Assembly (NCBI GenBank): GCA_030144725.1
Contig: JASKMD010000031.1
Coordinates: 3,629,326 to 3,693,325, forward strand
Direction: 5' to 3'
Source of the DNA: Haematococcus lacustris
Lineage: Eukaryota > Chlorophyta > Chlorophyceae > Chlamydomonadales > Haematococcaceae
Length of the DNA: 64,000 bases
The position numbers and the translations under genes were made by a program. The notes under the pieces were generated by a model. That model searched no databases, had not been told where the DNA came from, and saw only the letters and a program-made list of their open reading frames with translations. Shown here piece by piece: positions 1 through 8,773 of this stretch. Numbering within the stretch: position 1 is the stretch's first letter; every line of letters starts with the position of its first letter.

Positions 1-3
1 ATG

Positions 4-69
4 TTATGGCTTGGAATGTTGTGCGGTCATTGGCATTGGTCAGCTGGCTGCTCTCACCCGGCCACCCCA
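4..69 (+). repeat. 66-bp direct repeat, copy 1
   Basis: This segment is repeated without a visible mismatch at 8522-8587, in the same orientation, 8,518 bp downstream. Sequences outside the shared block differ at both ends. The two copies bracket the Fanzor-like relics but no terminal motif is evident, so it is only called a dispersed repeat. Confidence 0.9.
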
Positions 70-981
70 GGACTTGTGTAGCTTCTCACGCAGAGGCGTT
101 TCTGGTCGCTCTTTATCACTGTGACCACGCTTCCCAGGGGATGCCAGTTGCCCGACACACTCCCCCAGTTGCTGTGATAGAGTAGGCAAGGCATTACATT
201 AGGATGAGAATGCCCACAGCCAGCACTGATCTCACTGCCCTGGACCCACTTTGAATTGCTCGAATATCTGTCTTCCATCGATTTCACTGGCGACGACCAG
301 CTGCGGGGCCAGTTCAGAGCTCGGAACAACATGTCGTCCAAGGTTGTTTGATTGCGCTGGTGCTCTCGCAGTGGATTTAGCATTCTTCCGTTTCATGGCC
401 ACAGGGGCCGCATATGTCAGTCAAAGCTCCTGCCGCAGCAATCTTTTGTTCAACAAGGTGGGCTTCACATGCCCAAGTGGCGACAATAGCCGGATACAGC
501 TAATCGACCCCAACATGACATACGTAACCCTTAAAAAGGGGATGTGTGTGAGCATGAGTAGTAGTAGTGCTAGGAGTAGTCATGGAGGCACACACCAGAT
601 GGGCGAAGCTGAAGTGGGCATTCGGCACGCTAGCAGTAGCCTTTGTGATGATGAGCTTGCTGTGTTCAGCCACCGATCTTGCTATACTTCTTAGTGGGGT
701 CAAGATTCTGACTCAATAGTTGTTTGCACATTTGACATGTTGCAACTATACTTTCATGTTTCATTTGACATGTTTTAACTATTTTTCCCATCCGCTGCAT
801 AGCTTGCAACATGCCATGCCCAACAGAGGCTGCGGTAGGATTACTGCACGCTGGCAGAAATCGCAAAATGTACGACGATGCCCACCTGAGGAGTCAACCA
901 GACAGCTATGCAGCCTGGTACGCTCAGCCATCTATTGAGATCAACGCTGTCACGCATCAAAAGTCCGTCTAAGAGTCAGCG
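70..981. other. Intergenic, nothing recognised
   Basis: Short ORFs occur on both strands but none resembles a known protein or carries a recognisable motif. I see no RNA gene or clear terminator here. A short stretch around 329-335 (gaacaacatg) resembles part of the dispersed repeat at 11265-11285, but the match is too short to call. Confidence 0.4.
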
Positions 982-2949
982 ATGGCCCAGCCCGATTCGG
1001 CGGTGAGCAGCACCTCAACACTGTCTGCACAGCAGTTTGCGCTGGTTGTGGGGTGTGTGGTCGGAGGTACGTGCCTGAGCAGCTTCAGAGTTTGCCTAGC
1101 CTGGCAATGTAAGCCGCGTGCTTTGGCTGTAGGACTGCTCCTTATCCTCTGCATCACAGCGTGTGCTGTGCTACGGTGGCTGGGGGGCATAGACAAAGCC
1201 AACGCAGCAGACATCAAGGCCCAGCTAGCCCTCAATGCCGCCACGCCAGCAGGGTCGGGCCTATCAAGGCTTACCCAGCGACACTCAAGACCAGCTGCAG
1301 GCACAGCGCCAGCTGGCAGCAGGTCGACCACTCCACCTCAGGGTCCTTTGACTCGCTCCCTCCTCCAGCGACACCTTTATGCAGCAGGGAACTTGTCTAT
1401 GCGCTCTGTGACTTCTGCTGCATCCACCATCCGCACCGCACCAAGGATTACAAGGTCGGCTGTTGTAGCCCATGCCACTGCTGCTGTCCCCACCGCTGCC
1501 CAGCCGGGCCCTTGCGACATCCAGGCTGAGCACAGCAGCCCCGACCCTCCATTATCCATCATCCATACCTACTCTACCCCCTCCCCCTCACACCCTGGCC
1601 TAAGGGTTCAATACGCAAGCGTCAGCATTACACTGAGTCCTGGGCCTGCACCGAGCAGCCACGGGGCTGGGCAGCCACAGCGCCTTGCTGCCACCACCTC
1701 CGAGATTGTGCCCATGCAAACAGACATGGCAGACATGGGTCGCGGTACCAGTGCAGCTGGCCATCCATTGACCCCCTCAATGCCACCCTCCCGGCACAAC
1801 ACCCCCCAGCCCCATGCTGCACGTAATAGTGACGGCAGGCAGGGCTTCTCAGGGCACTCCCCACCGACACACCCCACCCCCCACCAACCCCAGCCAGCGC
1901 CGTCTCAGCTGAGCCAAGTGCAAGGGAGGTGGCAGAGCTTCCCTCTGACCCTTCCCTTCGTTGCCGGAGCACAGCTTGGACACAGCTTAGTCACTGACGC
2001 AGCAGGCCCACAGCCAGCTGCTCAACCAGCCTTGAATCCAAGCTCAGCAGCCCCTGAGCCACATTCAGTGCCACAGCCACAACTACAGCCCCTTGCTGGC
2101 CAACAGCCCCTTGCTGGCCAACAGCCCCTTGCTGGCCAAAAGCTCGTGCATACACAATCCCTGCCACCACCACCCCACCCTGAACCCGTCCTTGCCCAAG
2201 CAGCCTTGCCACCTCCGACAATACCTGCTCATCCGCATGCAAGGTCAAGGCCACTGATCCTCACTGCTTCGCCCAGCATGCTTCACACAGCAGCCACTTT
2301 GCAAACATCACTGATTGAGCTGCGACCCCATGAGTGTGGCAGTGGAGAGCAGGAGCAAGCAGACAAGCCAGGGGAAATTGAGGTGGGAGCAGCAGACCCT
2401 CCAGCGCACAAGGCGCACACTGTCACCGCTGCTACCGCCAGCGCCTCCTCTAGCGCACCGGGTGCCCACTCCAACCAACACCGCGACCCGCCATCCTTTG
2501 TCACGCTGGAACTGGTCTCCGCGGGCGCCGACAGCCCCCGTCGGAGGGAGGAGAGCGGTGGTGGCTTTGTGGCCCCGCTTGCCAGCCCGAGAGGCCGTTA
2601 CCTAAACACGCAAGGCAGCACGAGGGCTGCGGCCGCGGCAGCTGCAATGCGGCGTGGCCCTTCGCCCGCAAGCAGTTCGAAACCCAGCTCCGCCGCGGCG
2701 AGGAGGGCACTCGCGCAGCCGCACAAACCCGCTGCCAGCTTCAGAGCGACGCTGCTCAGCGCCCCGCAGGGTGTTGTGCGGGAAGGCTCCGGCCAGCAGG
2801 CATCAGGCAGCGGAACGTACGTACATCCTTCGCGCGGCGTGGGTCCTGCCGCATTGCAGGCAAGCATGCGCCAGGTGTTGTACGTGCATGTGTCACTGAC
2901 TACTACAGATGCGTCATCACCCCTTACCTGCTGCTGCTGCTGTTGCTAA
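982..2949 (+). CDS. Hypothetical Pro/Ser/Ala-rich protein with two N-terminal hydrophobic segments
   Basis: A 655-codon open frame starts at the ATG at 982. I do not recognise the family. Residues about 17-36 and 49-66 are hydrophobic and could be membrane spans or a signal anchor. The rest is low-complexity, rich in Pro, Ser, Ala, Gln and His. A PLAGQQ unit is repeated three times around 2090-2145. The frame ends in a run of Cys codons that comes from a CTG/TGC microsatellite (2930-2946), so the true C-terminus is probably spliced off before it; a donor-like GTGTTG lies near 2875. A good donor-like site (GTACGT) at about 1067 could also interrupt the frame. The length of an uninterrupted frame in GC-rich DNA is the main argument for coding, and this is weak evidence. 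Confidence 0.35.
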   Translation: MAQPDSAVSSTSTLSAQQFALVVGCVVGGTCLSSFRVCLAWQCKPRALAVGLLLILCITACAVLRWLGGIDKANAADIKAQLALNAATPAGSGLSRLTQRHSRPAAGTAPAGSRSTTPPQGPLTRSLLQRHLYAAGNLSMRSVTSAASTIRTAPRITRSAVVAHATAAVPTAAQPGPCDIQAEHSSPDPPLSIIHTYSTPSPSHPGLRVQYASVSITLSPGPAPSSHGAGQPQRLAATTSEIVPMQTDMADMGRGTSAAGHPLTPSMPPSRHNTPQPHAARNSDGRQGFSGHSPPTHPTPHQPQPAPSQLSQVQGRWQSFPLTLPFVAGAQLGHSLVTDAAGPQPAAQPALNPSSAAPEPHSVPQPQLQPLAGQQPLAGQQPLAGQKLVHTQSLPPPPHPEPVLAQAALPPPTIPAHPHARSRPLILTASPSMLHTAATLQTSLIELRPHECGSGEQEQADKPGEIEVGAADPPAHKAHTVTAATASASSSAPGAHSNQHRDPPSFVTLELVSAGADSPRRREESGGGFVAPLASPRGRYLNTQGSTRAAAAAAAMRRGPSPASSSKPSSAAARRALAQPHKPAASFRATLLSAPQGVVREGSGQQASGSGTYVHPSRGVGPAALQASMRQVLYVHVSLTTTDASSPLTCCCCCC

Positions 2950-3740
2950 TCATAGGTATGGGTGTCACTCAAGACGTATGCCAAGCGCTTGCAGCACCAC
3001 CTTGACACCCACCGCATAGCCATAACTGTATTTAACATGCATGACACAATACTTGTACAGGCAAGCAGAGACGGGCAGGCCCCTTGACACCTCCCCTCGC
3101 CATGGTAGCATGGACACCCGCCTATTCTCACTAGCGGGCCAAAAACCTATGAGCATCTTTCCATGCAAAACTGAGTCCCGTTGCCAGCATGTCCTCAACA
3201 AGGACGTGGTGATGATCCTGCCGCCCACTCTCTTGCTTCCTGCCATGTTAGCAGGGCCAGGGCCACACCCCAGGCGCGCTGCCACATCTTTTGGCCCCCT
3301 CCCTAGTGCCTGTCTCACCGCCTCCAGCCGCGGCTCCTGCCGCTCCCCCTCCCTGGACGCCTCCCTGGCTGCCAGCAGCACCAGCGGCCTCAAGCTCACA
3401 CTCCCAGACACTCAGCCAGCCCACCAAGCGCCCGCCCCAGCCTCCTTCCTTGCCCCTTGCATCGCCCACCCCCTGGCAAGCCCCCCTGCAGCCTGGCTCC
3501 CCCCACACATACCCCTCCTCCCTGCGTGCCAGCTGCCCTCAGCTCAACATCCCCTCCGGCCTAGTGGACCACAACCCCGCTCAACCCTTCCCTCAAACAC
3601 AAAAATCGCATGCAAGACTGGATGCAAGCTTGATCACTGGGGCAACCGGTGCAAAACTTGGTGAGGGCAGCAGCACCTCGCTCTGCTCATTCAAGCGAGA
3701 CCAGCTGAGCGATGGCTGATCTGCTTTGCCTTTGACTCAA

Positions 3741-4019
3741 ATGAACTGACCTGACCCGACCTGACCCAGCCTGACCTGACCTGACCTGACCTGACCTGAC
3801 CTGACCTGACCTGACCTGACCTGACCTGACCTGACCTGACCTGACCTGACCTGACCTGACCTGACCTGACCTGACCTGACCTGACCTGACCTGACCTGAC
3901 CTGACCTGACCTGACCTGACCTGACCTGACCTGACCTGACCTGACCTGACCTGACCTGACCTGACCTGACCTGACCTGACCTGACCTGACCTGACCTGAC
4001 CTGACCTGACCTGACCTGG
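3741..4019. repeat. (CTGAC)n pentanucleotide microsatellite
   Basis: About 50 head-to-tail CTGAC units, nearly perfect from about 3770 to 4018, with degenerate units at both edges (gacccgac, ggcctgattt). All open frames through it, such as the S-G-Q-V-R repeats on the minus strand, are by-products of the array. Confidence 0.98.
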
Positions 4020-4821
4020 CCTGATTTGGACTGATCTGGACTGAGTTGACCTCCTTGACTGATTAAGCATTGCATAATCATTTTCTTACAACATGCCTCA
4101 ATCTCATTTGGGGTGCACTCTTCGGCAGTGCAGCAGGTGCCAGTGGCCAAGGCTGAGCGGCCTGCTGGCTGCGTGTCGCAGGGTTCAGGGCACCCAAGGA
4201 GCCACGCTCTGCCAGGCAGTGACGCCCAGGGGACTTGCCACCCAGACCCGGTCACCACCTGGCTCACCAAGAATGACGGACAAAAAGACTATGTCAACGG
4301 AGGCTGGCTGCCGTCTCTGCCCAGCAGCTCTGGCAGCAGCATCAGAGTCTGCCTGGCCTTGGGCCTCCCAGCCCCTAGCAGGCCTTCAGGGTCCCATGGA
4401 AACCCTGCCTCAGGTGAACTCACCGTAGCGTCCAACCCTCCACCTGCCCTTACCCTCAGCCTCGACCCTGCATGGTACCAGACCAAGGAGTGCACCAGCA
4501 GTGCAAGCTAGAGTGGCGCAGGATGAAGGGGGCTGTTGCGTGGAAAGGGGAAGAGTGGGGTGGATGGGTGGGAACGCTTGAGGTGCAGTGCATGCAAGCC
4601 TGGCCTGGCATCAGGCAGCATAGCGATAGATGTGTGGCCGCCCTGCAGACAGCATGGCAGCAATGGGCCCTGGGAGTGGTATGTTGCATGTCCTGCATGC
4701 ATGCAAGTCCTGCATGCCTGTCTGCATGCATGCATGCTGTCTGGTGTAATCGAGTTAGCCTGTGACCTTGACGTGCCTGCCTGCTTGCCTACCTGCCTGC
4801 CTGTCTGATGCCTAGGGTTTA

Positions 4822-4878
4822 GGCGCTCATTGACTCGTACATCCCTCTAGTGTATGCATGTGTCTGTGGAGTCATGCC
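4822..4878 (+). repeat. Dispersed repeat, copy 1 (partner 7229-7285)
   Basis: The block beginning ggcgctcat and running through catccctctagtgtatgcat to gtggagtca occurs again at 7229-7285 in the same orientation with a few mismatches. The neighbouring words gatgcctagggttt also recur (4811, 6928). It is likely part of a transposon relic lying just 5' of the Fanzor-like gene. Confidence 0.8.
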
Positions 4879-4960
4879 AGCATTGCCACCAGCATTGCCA
4901 GCTAGCCCTCATCCAGCTGCAGCAGCTGAACCGCTTGGATAATGTGACTAAATCCCTGAG

Positions 4961-6705
4961 ATGCCCCCGAGGGCGAAACGCAAGCGCCCCGTCTCTCCCA
5001 CGCGGAGTGCAGCCGGTAAGCCGAGATGCTCAACGACCGGCTAGACTCCCCCGAAGCTAACTGACGACGCGACGCAGTGTGCGCCACGCGACATTGCGAC
5101 TTCGTACATCAAATCCTGCCGTGCGTGTGCTGTGCTTTCCCGTGTCTGCAGGTGCCAGTGGCAGTGGGCAGCAAGTCCAGGGGCAGGGGCAGGCTGTCAA
5201 GGTAGTAATTGCAGAGAGGCGCCAGGTCATCAAGGCAGCTCTGCGTGGTCTTGTGGAGGCAGCCCAGCCTGACCTCAGCCCAGCTGAGGTAGACGCAGTT
5301 GTGGCAGAGGTCAACAAGCGTATGACCATGGGCAGCAAGCAGTGTGTCCTGGCAGCAGTCATGAGCCTAACAGTGTTGCTCCAGTCCTTCCTAGGTCAGC
5401 CCACTCCAGGGTTCCCAGCAGCAGCAGGTCCAGCCCCAGGTCCCCCTCCCCCACCTGACCCAGCCCACCCTCCCTATGCCCACCCCCGCATTCCCACACG
5501 CAGCTCCCCCCGCACAGCAGCCGCCCCAGCCCAGCTGCCTCCCCCAGTGCAGCTGGGTATCTGGGACCCACAGCTGCTGGCACAGATCAGGGACGCCATG
5601 GAGCTGCTCACTAAAGCCAGCGTGATTGAGCACATGATGCGTGGCCCCCACCACCACGGCATCAGGCTGCTGCCCGGTGAGGTGGCTGCCTTTGAGCAGC
5701 CTAGCAGTGCCTGGCCGGTGGCCATGCTCCAGCTGCTGGACGAGGAGCATCTGACAGGGGACGGCAACTCCCTCAACGCCAACGCCACCAACATCATCAC
5801 CAGCATCCAGGAGTTCTACAGGCACCCAGGACGTTTCATCCGTTGGTGGTGCAAGGCGGTTGGGGTGGTGGAGGAGGGGTTCAGTGGGGCAATGAAGAAG
5901 CACTTCCCCCAGCTAGTGCTTGGCCGCCTAGACTACAGCCTGCCTGATAGGCAGCACAAGTGGCGCTTGCCGGCCAACAGCATGCTGAGGCAGCCTAGGT
6001 GGAAGGAAGAGGTGGCAAAGCATCGTAGGCTGCTGGGGCTGCCGGCCACGTGGCGGGAGGGACAGGACTCCATAGGGAAGGGGGGGGCAGGCAGGCTGCC
6101 CTTAGAGAAGAGGGTGCGCTATGTGCTGTTCGTCAACCGCAGCCTAGAGGGCTGGCAGGCAGCCCATGACACCTGCCCACGCCCCTTCACCATGCTCCCC
6201 ATGGTGGGGGTGCGGGCCCAGGGCCCCCATGCCCCTGCCCAGGGACCCCCTCCGCCTGCCCAGCCCCCCCCCCCCTCCCCCTGCCCAGGCTCCACCTCCC
6301 CCTGCCCCTGCCCAGGCCCCCCCCCCAGCCCCAGCCCAGGACCCCCCTGCCCCTGCCCCAGCCCAGGCCCCCCCCGCCCAGGCCCCACCACCCGCTCCCC
6401 CAGCCCAGGCCCAGCCCCTCCCTGCAGCACCTGGCCCAGCCCCACCACCCCAGGCCCCCCCAGGGGGCAGGTGGCTAGACCGGGATACCAACGCATGCCT
6501 CAACTTTCAGCGCATTGGGGAGAGCATGCAGCGCCCCTTGGAGCTATGCAGCTGGGATGACCTTGAGGCTTTGCCCCCCATTGGCAAGGAGTACCAGCAG
6601 CGCTACAAGCGGGTCAATGACCGGTTGCCCAAAGGCAGGCAGTGGTTGCACCGGGCTGCTGAGTACCGGCGGGGCATTGATGGTCGGGCCCGCAACAATG
6701 CATAA
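4961..6705 (+). pseudogene. Fanzor/TnpB-like (OrfB-type) gene, internally deleted and frameshifted
   Basis: Exon 1 (4961-5015) encodes a basic start, MPPRAKRKRPVSPTRSAA. Exon 2 begins at 5152; donor GTAAGC and a tctgcag acceptor join in phase. Exon 2 continues with a helical region (about 5190-5360), a Pro-rich linker, and a conserved-looking block around EFYRHPGRFIRWW (5810-5850). A long Pro-rich stretch follows. The C-terminal part (about 6470-6705) is in a different frame and carries RWLDRDTNACLNFQRIGES followed by RPLELCSW. DRDxNAxLN is the RuvC-III motif of TnpB/Fanzor RNA-guided nucleases, in which the last catalytic Asp lies. The frame change falls in C-runs near 6260-6330. The RuvC-I/II region and the four-Cys zinc ribbon expected before DRD are absent, so I infer a dead, deleted copy. 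The Fanzor label rests on the C-terminal motif and on remembered algal relatives. Confidence 0.55.
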
Positions 6706-6815
6706 GGCCCTAGTAGTTTCACACAGGCTGTCAGCCTTACAAAGCATAATGCTGTTAGTTTTGATGAGGAGCCCAGTGGTCTGTCCCGGGAAAGTGCCAC
6801 CAGATTGGGGTTTGC

Positions 6816-6925
6816 AGTCATCAAGGGTGCGACCGAGGATGCTACAACATGTTTGTAGTAGCTGAGTGAGATTACCCACAGGCCGACAAGTTGTTCCTTG
6901 TTGAATGAGTTTTGTTGGTTCTGAT
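6816..6925. repeat. Inverted dispersed repeat, arm 1 (partner 11165-11272)
   Basis: The reverse complement of this block matches 11165-11272 at roughly 85-90%, including gtgggtaatct(c/t)actcagctact and gcatcctcggtcgc. The partner lies inside the last intron of the cytidine deaminase gene. It is probably the same transposon family in opposite orientation. Confidence 0.85.
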
Positions 6926-7228
6926 GCCTAGGGTTTGCCAAAGCATGGGTTGCAAGCATGGGTGATGGAAAGCTGGTATTGCGGCCACTTGCCCCACATT
7001 CTAGAAACCTGCAGGACCCTGCAGGACATCTCCTTTTGCATGTGGGGGTTGCATGTGATCCCGGCGAAGTGTGCTTGTAAATATTCCTGCACGATTGCAC
7101 ATGCTTGGGGGCATGCATGGAGCCAAAGCCATAGCTGCCATTGCTGTGTTTGGACTGGGTGAATGGGCAGCTCGACATACAGTGGCTGGGGAAGGCAGGG
7201 CCGGGTGCATGCTGGCAAATAAAGGCAC

Positions 7229-7285
7229 TCAGGCGCTCATCAACCCATACATCCCTCTAGTGTATGCATGTGTCTGTGGAGTCAA
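7229..7285 (+). repeat. Dispersed repeat, copy 2 (partner 4822-4878)
   Basis: Same orientation as copy 1, sharing catccctctagtgtatgcat and the following tgtctgtggagtca. Sequence to the right diverges immediately after the shared block. Confidence 0.8.
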
Positions 7286-7632
7286 GGCAATGATGCAGTG
7301 ACCCTGGCCCATGCTGACCAATTGCATTGGTCCTTGTAGTCGGCACCCACCAAAGTGGGTTTGCTGTGACCCAGATTATACCTTTGCGTTGCAACCCAAT
7401 AGGTCATTTGCTGGGATGGATGCCCACTGGCATGATGAGGGAGGTGCTGCTGACCAAGTGCGTTGTCCAGAGCTGATAGTTCGTGGCTTTTCAATGTAAG
7501 CCACAGGGCTGCATGCGACACCTTCTGCTGTTGCACAGACATGCTAATGTACAGATGTAGGTAGAGCCAAAGTAGGTGCAATGCAAGGCAGTGATGCTGT
7601 AGGGGGGGTGATGCTAGCAGCAAAGACCCTCA

Positions 7633-8439
7633 CAGCCCCCTTGTCCTTCACTAGGGCCTCCACTTGAGCCGGACCAGTAGTGGCTACTAGCAGCCACTAG
7701 CGGGAATACTAGGGGCCAGTCCCAAAGCCAAGCAGGTGGCAAGACCGGGACAGCAGCACAGCGCTGAACCTGCAGCATACCGGAGAGAGCGTGGATCGCC
7801 CCCTGGAGCTGTGCCGCTGGCCTGACTGGTCTCCATTGCGCTGCTCAGGCACAAAGGAGTGCGAGGCAGGCAGCAAGCCACTGAGTGACAGGCTGTACAA
7901 GGTCCAGGAACGGGAGCAGCGAGTATGGGAGGTGCAGAGGCAGGCTGCAGGTGAAGTACGGATGCAGCTGAGCTAGGCCACGCCTCGACCATCATGGTGT
8001 TTTGAACTGCACAGTTCACGTGTGTGTTTGTTGGGGGTAGCCCCTGAATGCCCATGAACGTGCCCTGTGGGTCAGGCAGCTGCCACGGCGTGTGGGAGTA
8101 AGGAGGAGTGTCATGCTAGGGTGAACCCCTTGGAACTGGTCACACACAGTGGGCAGGCACAATGGCAGCTTATGTCCCCTGCATGCCGTTGTGTACAGGC
8201 TCATCAGCTACAATGAGCGCATGTTTTTCATGCCAACTCTACACACTAGCCCTCGCGGTCAGGCAATAGTGTAGGTGGTAGGCACTCATGCACCATGTCC
8301 ATGTGCATTTGGGTATACTCCACACAGCCCATGAACACCATTTGAGTTAGGGCAACCCCCTAGTATTCCCGCTAGTAGCTGCTAGTGGCCACTGCTGGTC
8401 TGGCTCAAATGGAGGCCCTAGTGAGGGACAAGGGGGCTG
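7633..8439. mobile_element. 807-bp TIR element carrying a Fanzor-like C-terminal relic
   Basis: The first 83 bases (7633-7715) and the reverse complement of the last 83 (8357-8439) match with about nine differences. Both begin cagcccccttgtcc and end gcgggaatactagggg. Inside, on the plus strand, 7721-7975 encodes RWQDRDSSTALNLQHTGES, then DRPLELCRWPDW and LSDRLYKVQER. This is clearly related to the C-termini at 6470-6705 and 55009-55200. A second shared word, ggtcaggcaat.gtgtaggtggtaggc (8259-8283), recurs 3' of the 55-kb copy (55287-55315), so the non-coding 3' part belongs to the same family. No convincing target-site duplication is seen. The protein lacks everything upstream of the RuvC-III motif, so the element is non-autonomous. 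Confidence 0.75.
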
Positions 8440-8521
8440 GATGTCCCGTAGCCTGCTGCTTAAACTGCATATGACGTGCATGGTGCAACCGTGTGACCAC
8501 TTCAGTAAGGTGGATCCTATT

Positions 8522-8587
8522 TTATGGCTTGGAATGTTGTGCGGTCATTGGCATTGGTCAGCTGGCTGCTCTCACCCGGCCACCCCA
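8522..8587 (+). repeat. 66-bp direct repeat, copy 2
   Basis: Second copy of the block at 4-69. It lies about 80 bp right of the TIR element and about 190 bp before the cytidine deaminase start codon. Confidence 0.9.
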
Positions 8588-8773
8588 CGACTAGAGCGCC
8601 AGACGGGCATGGTTGACACCTGGTGGATGCAGCAATCTGGGTTGGAAAGCTAAGATCCTTCTTGTCGATGCAGTCACAAATTGTGGGTCATCTCTTCCTA
8701 TCTTCACATCTCGTTCCTATCTTGTCCATGCAAAATCAAAACAAAGCACGTCCCTTCCGCTGCGGAAGGTGAC

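Larger units (their letters stand above)
2950..4960. other. Low-complexity intergenic region
   Basis: Open frames at 3041-3664 and 4113-4511 on the plus strand are Pro/Ser-rich, without recognisable domains, and I do not call them genes. They could be 3' exons of the 982 gene. The stretch includes the pentanucleotide array at 3741-4019 and TGCATG-rich sequence around 4690-4740. Confidence 0.4.
6706..7632. other. Transposon-relic intergenic sequence
   Basis: No gene is recognised. The stretch holds one arm of an inverted dispersed repeat (6816-6925) and the second copy of the 57-bp repeat (7229-7285). Open frames at 6935-7301 and 7311-7499 have no recognisable features. Confidence 0.5.

Noticed and set aside
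3687..4270. Minus-strand S-G-Q-V-R repeat proteins
   Set aside because: Pure translation of the CTGAC microsatellite.
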